64,000 nucleotides of DNA from Paenibacillus sp. FSL R7-0273 (lineage in GTDB: Bacteria > Bacillota > Bacilli > Paenibacillales > Paenibacillaceae): assembly GCF_000758625.1 (NCBI RefSeq), contig NZ_CP009283.1, positions 3,545,501 to 3,609,500 of the forward strand. The letters are read 5' to 3'. Positions 43,186 through 52,165 of this stretch are shown piece by piece (position 1 is the first letter of the stretch; each line of letters opens with the position of its first letter). A model generated the notes under the pieces. The model had not been told where the DNA came from. It did not search any database and saw nothing but the letters and a program-made list of their open reading frames with translations. Position numbers and translations under genes: made by a program.

Positions 43186-43232
43186 AGGAAAGAAGCCGGA
43201 TTTTCTTTCCCTGTTCAATAGGAGTGGAAACG

Positions 43233-43691
43233 ATGAATAGCAAGGTGGATTACCAGGGGGAGCTTGACGAGATCCGCAAGGCACTTGGTTATGACTTCAT
43301 ATCACTGGCGCTTGCCGAACCGGCAGAATATGATTATGTGATCCGCTGGAAATACGCCTCCGGGAACACGAATGAACGTTACAAGCGGATTGTCCTGCAA
43401 TCAGGCAGGGGGATTGCCGGAATCGTGTTCAAGACCGGTAAACCGTTTCTGCTGCCTTCTGTAGAGAAAGACGTACAGCCTGATTCCTTATTTACTTATC
43501 CAATCACCAAAATGGAGAATTTAAGCAGTATTGCTGCTGTACCCATTTGGAGCGATGCCAGAGTAGCCGGTGTGCTGCTAGGGGGCTTCAGAGGGGAGCG
43601 GCAGGTTACCCTTGAGATGGTGCAGGCTCTGGAAGCTACCGCGCGCAGGGGCATTGGAGACTTGAACGGGAAGGAATTGTTGCTGAGTTGA
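43233..43691 (+). CDS. nreA: NreA-like GAF-domain nitrate sensor
   Basis: AGGAG at 43220-43224 supports ATG 43233 (152 aa); the GTG at 43224 lies in the site. One GAF domain fills the protein (IVLQSGRGIAGIVFKTGKPFLLP and SIAAVPIWSDARVAGVLLGGF). In Staphylococcus, NreA binds nitrate and stops restraining the NreB kinase. Position directly before nreB and after narI supports the same role here. Its TGA overlaps the nreB TTG start. Confidence 0.85.
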   Translation: MNSKVDYQGELDEIRKALGYDFISLALAEPAEYDYVIRWKYASGNTNERYKRIVLQSGRGIAGIVFKTGKPFLLPSVEKDVQPDSLFTYPITKMENLSSIAAVPIWSDARVAGVLLGGFRGERQVTLEMVQALEATARRGIGDLNGKELLLS

Positions 43692-44755
43692 TTACACCCG
43701 GAAAAGATCTGACGAATGGGCTCATGAGCAGGCTGTTTGAGAATAGCACCGAGGCGATGTTCTTTTTTGACCGGGACGGCAAGATGCTTGCGATGAATCC
43801 GGCGGCAGAACAGATTATTGACCAGGATATTCTGGCCCAGCTGTATCAGGGAAATCCCCTGGCACTATGCGGAACCTGCCGGGGTTATACAAGTGAGACG
43901 GAGCTGCGCACCTGTCTGAACTGCTATTTTAATACGCCGGATACGGATAACTTCACCTCCTATCAGGTATATCTGGAGACAAGGGATAAGGGAATCGTCC
44001 CCTATGCGGCTACCTTTCATACGATTGATGCCGAGCAGGGAATCCGGGTCTTCATGCTGCGGGATCTGACCCGGCAGTTCAAAACCCAGGAGAAGTTCTA
44101 CCAGAACAAAATGATGAAGCATGTTATCGAGGCCCAGGAGAATGAGCGCAAGCGGATCTCCCGCGAGCTGCATGACAGTGTAGCCCAGGAGCTGATGAGT
44201 GCGGTCATTGACCTGCGGGTGCTTAAATATATGACGGATGACGAGCAGCTGCTGCGGAAGGTGAAGCAGACCGAGGTATCCATGACCCGGCTGCTTAGTG
44301 ATATCCGTAATCTCTCAGTAGAGCTGCGGCCGGCGGCGCTCGATGATTTCGGGCTGGAGGCAGCCTTCCGTTCCCACTTCAAGCGGATGGAGCAGAGCTA
44401 TGGCCTTGTCATTGATTTCGAATCCCGTCTGTGCGAGAAGCGGTACAGCAGTGAGCTTGAGACTGTAGTCTACCGGGTATGCCAGGAGGCCGTGCTGAAT
44501 GCGCTCAAGTATGCCCAGGTCGATACGGTTAAGGTTACACTGTCTGAGCGAGACGGCTTCATCCGGCTCCAGGTTGAGGACCACGGGATCGGCTTTCATC
44601 CGGGTGACGAGCCGGCGGGAACCGGTCTTGGCCTCTTCGGCATGCAGGAACGCGCAGAGCTGGTAGGCGGAACGTTCAGTGTGGAATCACAAAAGGGCAG
44701 AGGCACAAGGATTCTGCTGATGGTTCCTGCAGGAAAGATACAAGGGAAGGAATGA
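43688..44755 (+). CDS. nreB: Oxygen-sensing histidine kinase NreB
   Basis: The 355-aa soluble kinase begins with a TTG overlapping the nreA stop. The N-terminal PAS domain contains C-x2-C-x11-C-x2-C (CGTCRGYTSETELRTCLNC), the NreB [4Fe-4S] motif whose cluster is lost in O2. The C-terminus is a HisKA_3/HATPase kinase: ERKRISRELHDSVAQELM with the phosphorylated histidine, then QEAVLNALKYAQ and GTGLGLFGMQERAELVGG. It phosphorylates NreC under anoxia. It is co-transcribed with nreA and nreC. Confidence 0.92.
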   Translation: MITPGKDLTNGLMSRLFENSTEAMFFFDRDGKMLAMNPAAEQIIDQDILAQLYQGNPLALCGTCRGYTSETELRTCLNCYFNTPDTDNFTSYQVYLETRDKGIVPYAATFHTIDAEQGIRVFMLRDLTRQFKTQEKFYQNKMMKHVIEAQENERKRISRELHDSVAQELMSAVIDLRVLKYMTDDEQLLRKVKQTEVSMTRLLSDIRNLSVELRPAALDDFGLEAAFRSHFKRMEQSYGLVIDFESRLCEKRYSSELETVVYRVCQEAVLNALKYAQVDTVKVTLSERDGFIRLQVEDHGIGFHPGDEPAGTGLGLFGMQERAELVGGTFSVESQKGRGTRILLMVPAGKIQGKE

Positions 44756-44763
44756 GCTGCTGA

Positions 44764-45411
44764 ATGAAGATCGTTATTGCTGACGACCATGCCATCGTCC
44801 GCAGCGGGTTCGCCATGATTCTTAATTTTCAGGACGATATTGAAGTAATCGGAACGGCGGCGGACGGCAGGGAGGCTTATACGCTGGTTGCCAAGCACCG
44901 GCCGGACATTCTGATTATGGATCTGAGCATGCCTCCGGGCGAGAGCGGACTGATTGCTACCGGTAAGATTAAGGAGGATTATCCCGATACCAGAATCCTG
45001 ATCCTGACGATGCATGATGACGAGGAATATCTGTTCCACGTGCTGAAGAACGGGGCATCCGGCTATGTGCTCAAAAGCGCTCCGGACGAGGAGCTGCTGC
45101 TGGCCATCCGGACCATATATGAGGGCGGCACCTATATTCACCCCAAGATGGCGACCTCGCTCGTCCGCGAGTTCATCAAGAAGGATAAAACCGTGACAAC
45201 GGAGGATCTGTTCGAGCTGCTATCCAAGCGGGAGCTGGAGATTCTGCCGCTGATTGCCAAAGGCTACGGAAACAAGGAAATTGCCGAGAAGCTGTATATT
45301 TCCGTGAAGACGGTGGAAGCGCATAAGGCGAAGATTATGGAAAAGCTGAACCTGAAGAGCCGGCCGGAGCTGGTTGAATATGCGTTGCGTAAAAAAATGC
45401 TGGATTTCTGA
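44764..45411 (+). CDS. nreC: NreC response regulator (NarL/LuxR family)
   Basis: The 215-aa protein has an N-terminal receiver domain ([17 protein letters not shown]; the phosphorylated aspartate in [23 protein letters not shown]) and a C-terminal LuxR helix-turn-helix ([43 protein letters not shown]). It should activate narG and narK through the GGG-N4-CCC dyads in front of both. AAGGA lies upstream. A hemerythrin gene follows 23 bases later. Confidence 0.92.
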   Translation: MKIVIADDHAIVRSGFAMILNFQDDIEVIGTAADGREAYTLVAKHRPDILIMDLSMPPGESGLIATGKIKEDYPDTRILILTMHDDEEYLFHVLKNGASGYVLKSAPDEELLLAIRTIYEGGTYIHPKMATSLVREFIKKDKTVTTEDLFELLSKRELEILPLIAKGYGNKEIAEKLYISVKTVEAHKAKIMEKLNLKSRPELVEYALRKKMLDF

Positions 45412-45434
45412 CCGGCGGATGGAGGTGGAGCCGC

Positions 45435-45962
45435 ATGTCTCAAAGTGCAGGCTTAAAGTTTTCGACACCTGCCATGCGCATTCTTGAGAATGAGCACCGC
45501 TATTTATCATATCTGATGGGAGAATGGCATACTGCCGTGCTCTGGTTCGAGCAGGACGACATCAGTCTGGATGAAGGCAAAGCGAGGCTTCAAGAGCTGC
45601 GCAGGGCAATTATGGATTTTATGATTCCGCTTAACAAGCATACCGCTAAGGAAGAGGAGCATTTCTTCCCGCTGCTGGGCCAGTACATCGGCTTTGAGCA
45701 GGGGCCGCTCGTCGGCATTCAGGAGGAGCACCGGGAGATCGACGGTTACATAGGGCATTTTCTCCATCACACCGGCGGTGAGGCACAGCTGAGCTCAGTA
45801 GAAGAGCTTCGCGCTGCTGCCAGGGATGCCGGTGAGGCATTCGAGGTGCTGACCGTCCATTTTGTCAAAGAGGAGACGGTAGTGTTCCCGATGGCCGAGA
45901 CCCTGCTGAGCCCCCGTGACCGGGAGCGGCTGTCCGGTAAACTGAATACAATGATCACATGA
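45435..45962 (+). CDS. Hemerythrin-domain protein (175 aa)
   Basis: Hemerythrin-like histidine/acidic motifs run through the protein in order: ENEHRYLSYLM, NKHTAKEEEHFFPLLG, QEEHREIDGYI and VHFVKEETVVFPMAE. A di-iron four-helix bundle is expected. It is the last gene of the nar-nre transcript (23 bases after nreC, terminator just after), so it likely binds O2 or NO for the nitrate-respiring cell, or repairs iron-sulfur clusters in the manner of RIC proteins. It is a different protein from the hemerythrin at 35981. Confidence 0.85.
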   Translation: MSQSAGLKFSTPAMRILENEHRYLSYLMGEWHTAVLWFEQDDISLDEGKARLQELRRAIMDFMIPLNKHTAKEEEHFFPLLGQYIGFEQGPLVGIQEEHREIDGYIGHFLHHTGGEAQLSSVEELRAAARDAGEAFEVLTVHFVKEETVVFPMAETLLSPRDRERLSGKLNTMIT

Positions 45963-45966
45963 GCTG

Positions 45967-46004
45967 ACAGCTGTTCCTGACCGGAGCAGCTGTTTTTATT
46001 TTGC
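45967..46004 (+). terminator. Intrinsic terminator of the nar-nre operon
   Basis: ACAGCTG pairs with CAGCTGT (45967-45993), with an inner TC/GA extension, followed by TTTTATTTTG. Confidence 0.8.
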
Positions 46005-46091
46005 TTTTAAAGTTTCAGATGCGAGTAATCCCTTAATTTGTGAGCAGTTTTAGCGGCAGGACGCCACGGGGAACCCGCCTTATTATATTTT

Positions 46092-46157
46092 CAGGGTTTA
46101 CCCTGTCAGGGACAGGGGACTCCCCTATATCTGAGCCGGGGGATCGGCAGATACAAT
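46092..46157 (+). promoter_or_regulatory. narK promoter with two NreC-type dyads
   Basis: CAGGG-TTTA-CCCTG (46092-46105) and AGGGGA-C-TCCCCT (46114-46126) are both dyads, about two helical turns apart, resembling the NreC consensus TAGGG-N4-CCCTA (8 of 10 each). A -10 TACAAT at 46152-46157 places the second site near -44, the same distance as in front of narG. The rest of the gap 45963-46218 holds the upstream terminator and the AGGTGA ribosome site. Confidence 0.6.
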
Positions 46158-46218
46158 GAGTACAGGAAATATTCACATAGACAATCAGGAGAATAATTGG
46201 CGAAAAAGGTGAAAATGA

Positions 46219-47709
46219 ATGATTAAAAAAATGCAGTTGCCGCTTCAAACACTAAACCTGGTTACCGGATTTATGGTATGGGTAATTATCTCTTCCCTCA
46301 TGCCCTTTATTTCCGAGGACATCAGCATCCCGTCCGGCAAGCTGGCCATGGTCACCGCTATACCGGTGGTGCTCGGCTCAATCCTGCGGATACCGCTGGG
46401 CTACTATGCCAACATTTTCGGGGCACGGATCATCTTTATGTGCAGCTTTATTCTGCTGCTGTTCCCGGTCTACTTTATCAGTGAAGCGACCACGATGGCG
46501 CATCTGATTATCGGCGGAACGTTCCTTGGTATAGGAGGCGCTGTATTCTCGGTAGGGGTAACCTCACTGCCCAAATATTACACCAAGGATAAGCACGGTC
46601 TGGTGAACGGGATCTACGGGATCGGTAACCTTGGAACAGCAGTCACGACTTTTTCTGCTCCGATCATTGCTGCAGAGATCGGCTGGGGACCTGCAGTGAA
46701 GCTGTATCTAATTCTGCTGCTCATCTTCATCGCCCTGAACTTCTTCTTCGGGGACCGGCATGAGCCTAAGATGAAGACACCGATTATCGAACAGATCAAG
46801 GGAGTAGCCAGGAATGAAAAGCTGTGGCTGTTCTCACTGTTTTACTTCATTACATTTGGTTCCTTTGTGGCGTTTACCATCTATCTGCCGGGCTTCCTGG
46901 TATCCAGCTTTGGACTGGAGAAGGTAGACGCCGGGATGCGTACTGCAGGATTCATTGCTGTAGCTACCTTCTTCCGACCGGTTGGCGGATGGCTGGCCGA
47001 TAAGTTCCAGCCGCTGTTCCTGCTTATCGGCACATTCAGCATTTATACTGTTGCTGCGATTGTCTTGGCCTTTATGCCTTCCATGGGGCTCTACACCGTA
47101 GGGTGTCTGGCGATTGCAGTGAGTGCAGGGATCGGTAACGGGGTCATCTTCAAGCTGGTTCCGCTGTACTTTAACAAGCAGGCCGGGATTGCCAACGGGA
47201 TCGTGTCGATGATGGGTGGACTGGGCGGCTTCTTCCCGCCGATTATGCTGTCCATTATTTATGCGGCAACCGGGCAATATTCAATCGGCTTTATGCTGCT
47301 ATCCCAGGTTGCGCTGGCCAGTCTGGTGCTGGTGGTGTGGCTGTATTTTCAAGACAAGCTCGCACTTACCTCAGAAGTGTTCAATTCAACAGGCCAAGGC
47401 ATAATGGTTACAGATGTCTCGGGCCAGATCAAGTCAGTAAACCCTGCCTTTACAAGGCTTACAGGCTTTGCGGAAGGTGAAGTGCTCGGCAAGCAGCCAA
47501 GCATCCTGAAATCAGGCCGCCAATCCAAGGATTTCTACAGTCTTATGTGGAATGAGATCAGGGAGAAGGGCATGTGGCAGGGCGAGATCTGGAATAAGCG
47601 CAAGAACGGCCAGGAGTATCTGCAATGGCTCAATATCAGCGCGGTGAAGGATGAGACTGGTGAGGATGTGCGGTACGTAGGCACATTCAGCGATATTACG
47701 AATAAATAA
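46219..47709 (+). CDS. narK: NarK-type nitrate/nitrite transporter with C-terminal PAS domain
   Basis: Residues 1 to about 385 form a 12-helix MFS transporter of the nitrate/nitrite porter family, with the glycine-rich nitrate signatures GTFLGIGGAVFSVG and GIANGIVSMMGGLGGFFPP. About 110 further residues (390-496) are a PAS domain: EVFNSTGQGIMVTDVSGQIKSVNPAFTRLTGF, ILKSGRQSKDFYSLMWNEI and YVGTFSDIT. The last helix is followed directly by the PAS domain, which must lie in the cytoplasm. Ordinary NarK proteins end after the last helix. No kinase or cyclase follows the PAS domain, so it may sense a ligand or redox state and gate transport. AGGTGA precedes the ATG. moeA follows 42 bases later. Confidence 0.88.
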   Translation: MIKKMQLPLQTLNLVTGFMVWVIISSLMPFISEDISIPSGKLAMVTAIPVVLGSILRIPLGYYANIFGARIIFMCSFILLLFPVYFISEATTMAHLIIGGTFLGIGGAVFSVGVTSLPKYYTKDKHGLVNGIYGIGNLGTAVTTFSAPIIAAEIGWGPAVKLYLILLLIFIALNFFFGDRHEPKMKTPIIEQIKGVARNEKLWLFSLFYFITFGSFVAFTIYLPGFLVSSFGLEKVDAGMRTAGFIAVATFFRPVGGWLADKFQPLFLLIGTFSIYTVAAIVLAFMPSMGLYTVGCLAIAVSAGIGNGVIFKLVPLYFNKQAGIANGIVSMMGGLGGFFPPIMLSIIYAATGQYSIGFMLLSQVALASLVLVVWLYFQDKLALTSEVFNSTGQGIMVTDVSGQIKSVNPAFTRLTGFAEGEVLGKQPSILKSGRQSKDFYSLMWNEIREKGMWQGEIWNKRKNGQEYLQWLNISAVKDETGEDVRYVGTFSDITNK

Positions 47710-47751
47710 CCGGCGGCAGCCGGGTTCCAGTATAAGCGAGGTTAGGAGCAG

Positions 47752-49005
47752 ATGAAGGTGGAGAAGACAAGAAATCCGGTCAGCGTAGCAGAAGCAGTAG
47801 CCAGAGTGATTGCAAAAGCCGGCCGCACCGGCACGGAAAGTGTACCGCTTGCCGAAAGCTATGGCCGCATCCTTGCGGAGCCGCTGACCGCGACTCATGA
47901 TGTGCCGCATTTCACGCGCTCACCGTATGACGGATACGCCATCCGGTCGGCTGATTCTGCTGAAGCATCCGGCGGCAGCCGTGTACAATTCAATGTGGTG
48001 GATCACATCGGTGCAGGCCAGGTGTCTGGTGTTACGGTCGGCGCTTATGAGGCGGTCCGGCTGATGACGGGAGCGGCGCTTCCGGCAGGTGCGGATGCGG
48101 TAGTCATGTTCGAGCAGACGGCTGAAGCAGGTCCGCTGGGCTTTACGATCCGAAAAGCCTTTGCAGCCGGTGAGAATCTGTCCCTGCAGGGTGAGGATAT
48201 GCAGGCAGGTGAACAGATTATCCCGGCAGGCAGCTTCATCCAGCCCGGCACGATTGCGCTGCTGGCCACGTTTGGATACTCGCAGGTTAAGGTGGCCAGG
48301 CGTCCGGTTGTCGGTATCCTGTCCACAGGAACAGAGCTGCTGGACGTCGCTTCTCCGCTGGAGCCCGGCAAAATCCGCAACAGCAACGGTCCGATGATCG
48401 CCGCCCAGCTGGCCCGGATGGGCCTTCCGTTCAGAATGTATGAGACTGCAGCAGATCAGCTGGAGGAAAGCCTGCTGACAGTCGGGCGGGCGCTCTCGGA
48501 AACCGATTGCCTTATTACTACAGGCGGGGTTTCCGTCGGTGATTATGATTACCTGCCTGAAATCTATGCCCGTATCGGGGCAGAGGTGCTGTTCAACAAG
48601 GTCGCGATGCGTCCGGGCAGCGTAACAACGGTTGCAGTCTCGGGCGGCAAATGCCTGTTCGGGCTGTCCGGCAATCCTTCAGCCTGCTTTACCGGCTTTG
48701 AGCTGTTTGTGCGGCCTGCTCTGCTGCAAATGACCGGGGCGGAAAAGGTATATCTGCCGTATACCAAGGCGGTGCTTGCCGAGGATTTCTCGAAGGCCAA
48801 TCCGTTCACGCGGTTTATCCGGGCGGTGTATGACGGCTTTTCGGTCCGGCCTGCCGGATTCAATAAATCCAATGCCGTATCCTCAATCGCACGGGGGAAT
48901 TCCCTGATTGTGCTGCCGGGAGGGACGAGGGGCTATACTGCGGGCACTGCTGTGGACGTGCTGCTGCTTGGCGTTGAAGAAGGAACAGAGGAATGGCTGC
49001 TGTAA
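47752..49005 (+). CDS. moeA: Molybdopterin molybdenumtransferase MoeA
   Basis: At 417 aa it is full length. Conserved segments include [82 protein letters not shown] and [18 protein letters not shown]. It inserts molybdate into adenylated molybdopterin, finishing the cofactor needed by NarG. It lies 42 bases after narK and 26 bases before moaA, so the three are probably one transcript. Confidence 0.95.
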   Translation: MKVEKTRNPVSVAEAVARVIAKAGRTGTESVPLAESYGRILAEPLTATHDVPHFTRSPYDGYAIRSADSAEASGGSRVQFNVVDHIGAGQVSGVTVGAYEAVRLMTGAALPAGADAVVMFEQTAEAGPLGFTIRKAFAAGENLSLQGEDMQAGEQIIPAGSFIQPGTIALLATFGYSQVKVARRPVVGILSTGTELLDVASPLEPGKIRNSNGPMIAAQLARMGLPFRMYETAADQLEESLLTVGRALSETDCLITTGGVSVGDYDYLPEIYARIGAEVLFNKVAMRPGSVTTVAVSGGKCLFGLSGNPSACFTGFELFVRPALLQMTGAEKVYLPYTKAVLAEDFSKANPFTRFIRAVYDGFSVRPAGFNKSNAVSSIARGNSLIVLPGGTRGYTAGTAVDVLLLGVEEGTEEWLL

Positions 49006-49031
49006 GCCTGCAGGAAAGGAGAACCAGACAG

Positions 49032-50048
49032 ATGAGAACATTACCCGTACAGGATCAATTGCGCCGTCCGATCCGCGATCTGCGGATTTCCGTAACAGAC
49101 CGGTGCAATTTCAGGTGCTCCTACTGCATGCCCAAAGAGCTGTTCGGCGATGATTATGCGTTTCTACCGGCCGGTGAGCTGCTGACCTTTGATGAAATCA
49201 GCCGGCTGACCAACCTGTTCATCTCCCTGGGTGTGACCAAAATCCGCCTGACCGGCGGCGAACCGCTCCTGCGGCGTGAGCTGCCTGTACTCGTTGAAGG
49301 GCTGCGTGCTATGGACGGGGTGAAGGATATGGGTCTAACCACTAACGGAGTATTGCTGGGCCAGCAGGCAGAGCCGTTATATGCTGCAGGACTGCGCAGG
49401 CTTAATGTCAGCCTCGATGCACTGGATCCTGAACTGTTCGGGCAAATGAACGGGCGGGGGTTGAAATCCGGCGTTATTCTGAAGAACATCGAGCATGCGG
49501 TAAATACCGGGTTCGAGGTTAAGGTGAATATGGTAGTGCAGCGGGGTGTCAATGAATCGCAGATTGAACCGATGGCCCGTTATTTCAAGGAAAAGCAGAT
49601 TACCCTGCGCTTCATTGAATTCATGGATGTCGGCAATGACAACGGCTGGAGCTTCAAGAAGGTGGTCACCAAAAAGGAAATACTGGAGCGCCTCCAAAGC
49701 AGCTTTGAAATGGAGGCGCTTGGACATAGTTACTTCGGTGAAGTTGCTGAACGTTACCGTTACAAGGACAGCGGGGCAGAGGTCGGCTTTATTACTTCTG
49801 TCTCAGAATCATTCTGCTCTTCCTGTACGCGGGCCAGATTGTCTTCCGACGGGAAATTCTACACCTGTCTGTTCGCTTCCACCGGTCTGGACCTTAGAGC
49901 TATGCTCCGCAGCGGAGCAGATGACTACAGCCTGCTGAAGGCGATCCGGACGGTGTGGGAGCAGCGGAGCGACCGTTACTCCGATGAACGGACAGAGCAG
50001 ACTGCCCGCAGCCGGACGAAGATCGGCATGTCCTATATCGGAGGCTAG
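49032..50048 (+). CDS. moaA: GTP 3',8-cyclase MoaA
   Basis: AGGAGA upstream supports ATG 49032 (338 aa) over an earlier in-frame ATG inside moeA. The radical-SAM motif is C25-x3-C29-x2-C32 ([11 protein letters not shown]), and the second cluster is C-x2-C-x13-C ([17 protein letters not shown]). The C-terminal GG tail (MSYIGG) needed for catalysis is present. It performs the first step of molybdenum-cofactor synthesis. moaC, moaD/E and mobA are not in the window. Confidence 0.95.
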   Translation: MRTLPVQDQLRRPIRDLRISVTDRCNFRCSYCMPKELFGDDYAFLPAGELLTFDEISRLTNLFISLGVTKIRLTGGEPLLRRELPVLVEGLRAMDGVKDMGLTTNGVLLGQQAEPLYAAGLRRLNVSLDALDPELFGQMNGRGLKSGVILKNIEHAVNTGFEVKVNMVVQRGVNESQIEPMARYFKEKQITLRFIEFMDVGNDNGWSFKKVVTKKEILERLQSSFEMEALGHSYFGEVAERYRYKDSGAEVGFITSVSESFCSSCTRARLSSDGKFYTCLFASTGLDLRAMLRSGADDYSLLKAIRTVWEQRSDRYSDERTEQTARSRTKIGMSYIGG

Positions 50049-50064
50049 GCTGCAGGCAGGAGAA

Positions 50065-50304
50065 TCAGCTGTTAATGGAGCCGGACTGGAGATCGTTTTT
50101 GGCTGACTCGAAATTTCCCGAGCCTACCCGGCGGCGGATTTCTTCCTCAGTGAGCGGCTGGCCGATTGAGCCGGTCGGAATGGCTTCTGTGCCTTCATCC
50201 ACTGCCGCCCGCTCTACCCTGGCAAAGCCGGCGTTTGTTCTGCGGCCGATTTGCTCGCGTTCTTCACGTGTGAGATGGACCTGCTGTTCGGTATCTTTTG
50301 CCAA
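50065..50304 (-). CDS. Small hydrophilic hypothetical protein (79 aa)
   Basis: This gene faces moaA, 16 bases from its stop. The product is charged, with TREEREQIGRRTNAGFARVERAA, then a PLTEEEIRRRVGSGNFESAKNDL end. No family is recognised and no cysteines or membrane segments are present. AGGATGAT upstream is a fair ribosome site. It could be a regulatory or spore-associated small protein, but that is a guess. Confidence 0.5.
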   Translation of the reverse strand: MAKDTEQQVHLTREEREQIGRRTNAGFARVERAAVDEGTEAIPTGSIGQPLTEEEIRRRVGSGNFESAKNDLQSGSINS

Positions 50305-50400
50305 TGGAGATCATCCTCTCAGGTATAATCTATCACAACATGTTACCCATAATCTGTTATCCGTAAAACATATTCATTAGACAGGAGACGAATTGTACCT

Positions 50401-52077
50401 ATGAACGGAGCCCAGCTGCTGATTCAGATGCTGATCGAAAAAGATGTGGAGACGATATTCGGATACCCGGGCGGAGCCGTACTGCCCTTGTATGATGCGT
50501 TATATGATTGTGACAGGATACAGCATGTTCTGGTCCGGCACGAGCAGGCGGCTGTACATGCCGCAGATGGTTATGCCCGGGCCACAGGACTCACTGGTGT
50601 TGCGCTGGTTACAAGCGGGCCGGGGGCCACTAATGCCGTGACCGGTATTGCTACGGCGTTCATGGATTCTGTTCCGCTGATTGTCTTTACCGGGCAGGTG
50701 TCAACAGAGCTTATCGGCCTGGACAGCTTTCAGGAAGTGGATATTTACGGGATGACGATGCCGATCACCAAACATAATTATATTGTAAGGGAAATCGCAG
50801 ATCTGCCGAGGATTATACATGAAGCCTTTTATGTAGCGGCAACAGGACGGCCCGGCCCGGTTCTGATTGACCTGCCCAAGAATGTGATGAATGCGGAGGT
50901 GCCGGACAGCTGTTATACTGCGGAAACGATGAACCTGCCTTATATCCGCGGTTATCAGCCGGACCATTCCATTCTTCAGGCTGATGTCCGGCTGGCGGCG
51001 GAGGAGCTAAGCAGCGCACAGCGTCCGCTTATTCTCATCGGCGGGGGCTGCATGACTGATAATACGCCTGCGCTAATCAAGGCGTTTGCCGAGCAGTACC
51101 ATTTGCCTGTAGCCAGTACCCTGATGGGTCTCGGCGCCTTTCCGTCAGGGCATCCGCTGCATCTGGGCATGGTCGGGATGCACGGCAGTGTAGCTGCGAA
51201 CCGCGCCTTGCAGAGCGCTGATGTGGTGCTGTGCCTCGGCGTCCGGTTCAGTGACCGTGTCACCGGCAACCGCAAGGCCTTTTCACCGGATTCCTACAAA
51301 ATCCAGGTGGATATCGATACCTCCGAGCTGAACAAGAACATTCAGATCGACCTTGCCATTACCGGCTCCTGTGGTGAAATGCTGGAACGGCTGACGGGTA
51401 ATGTACATACAGCAGACAGGCAGGAATGGGAGCGGCAGATTCAGGACTGGCGCAGCCGTTCGGCAAAAGTGAAACGCAAGAAGGAGCAGAAGCTGGCCCC
51501 GCAGGAAGTGATCGCCTGCCTGCAGAATGCCTCTGACGGAGATGCCATTATCGCTACAGATGTAGGCCAGCATCAGATATGGACTGCAACCCATTATCAA
51601 TTTTCCCGGCCGCGTTCGTTCCTGACCTCCGGCGGGCTGGGCACAATGGGGTATGGCCTGCCGGCTGCCATCGGTGCTGCGGTTGCTTATCCGGACCGTC
51701 CGGTGATCTGTATCACCGGAGACGGAAGCATTCAGATGAATATGCAGGAAATGATGACCGCTGTTGATCTGAATCTGAATGTCAAAATCGCCATCTTCAA
51801 AAACGGCTATCTCGGCATGGTGAGACAGTGGCAGCAGCTGTTCCTCGGCAAGCGCTACTCCTCGGTACGGATCAGCTCACCGGACTTCGTTGCCCTTGCC
51901 AAGTCGTTCGGGGCTCATGGCTTCAGTGCGCGTTCACTGGATGAGGCTGAGCAGATGATCGATCTCGCGCTTCATACGGAAGGCCTTGTGATTATGGAAT
52001 TCGATATAACCGAGGAGACGAATGTGTATCCGATCGTACCGCCGGGCTCAAGCAATCAGGATATGATTGTGGAATAG
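50401..52077 (+). CDS. ilvB: Acetolactate synthase-type ThDP enzyme, large subunit
   Basis: The 558-aa protein has the three ThDP-enzyme domains. VETIFGYPGGAVLPLYDALYD, then RHEQAAVHAADGYARATG with the catalytic glutamate, and LVTSGPGATNAVTGIATAFMDSVP mark the N-terminal part. The central FAD-binding-like region is followed by the C-terminal ThDP motif GDGSIQMNMQEMMTAVDLNLNVKIAIFKNGYLGM. This pattern fits biosynthetic acetolactate synthase (two pyruvates to acetolactate, or pyruvate plus 2-oxobutyrate). No ilvN regulatory subunit or ilvC follows, so it may be a second, stand-alone isozyme. Terminator at 52098. Confidence 0.85.
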   Translation: MNGAQLLIQMLIEKDVETIFGYPGGAVLPLYDALYDCDRIQHVLVRHEQAAVHAADGYARATGLTGVALVTSGPGATNAVTGIATAFMDSVPLIVFTGQVSTELIGLDSFQEVDIYGMTMPITKHNYIVREIADLPRIIHEAFYVAATGRPGPVLIDLPKNVMNAEVPDSCYTAETMNLPYIRGYQPDHSILQADVRLAAEELSSAQRPLILIGGGCMTDNTPALIKAFAEQYHLPVASTLMGLGAFPSGHPLHLGMVGMHGSVAANRALQSADVVLCLGVRFSDRVTGNRKAFSPDSYKIQVDIDTSELNKNIQIDLAITGSCGEMLERLTGNVHTADRQEWERQIQDWRSRSAKVKRKKEQKLAPQEVIACLQNASDGDAIIATDVGQHQIWTATHYQFSRPRSFLTSGGLGTMGYGLPAAIGAAVAYPDRPVICITGDGSIQMNMQEMMTAVDLNLNVKIAIFKNGYLGMVRQWQQLFLGKRYSSVRISSPDFVALAKSFGAHGFSARSLDEAEQMIDLALHTEGLVIMEFDITEETNVYPIVPPGSSNQDMIVE

Positions 52078-52097
52078 ACATGAAACTCCTGCATTAC

Positions 52098-52148
52098 AAA
52101 AAAAGGATGCTTTGCTATCGAAACGCCGATAGAAAAGCATCCTTTTTA
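52098..52148. terminator. Bidirectional terminator between ilvB and ywiC
   Basis: AAAAAGGATGCTTT and AAAGCATCCTTTTT form a long stem with inner CTATCG/CGATAG pairing. A-rich on one side and T-rich on the other, so it works on both strands. Confidence 0.9.
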
Positions 52149-52165
52149 TTGTTCGCCTGCAGACT

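Noticed and set aside
47710..47751. Molybdenum-cofactor riboswitch before moeA
   Set aside because: The gap is only 42 bases, too short for that structured RNA.
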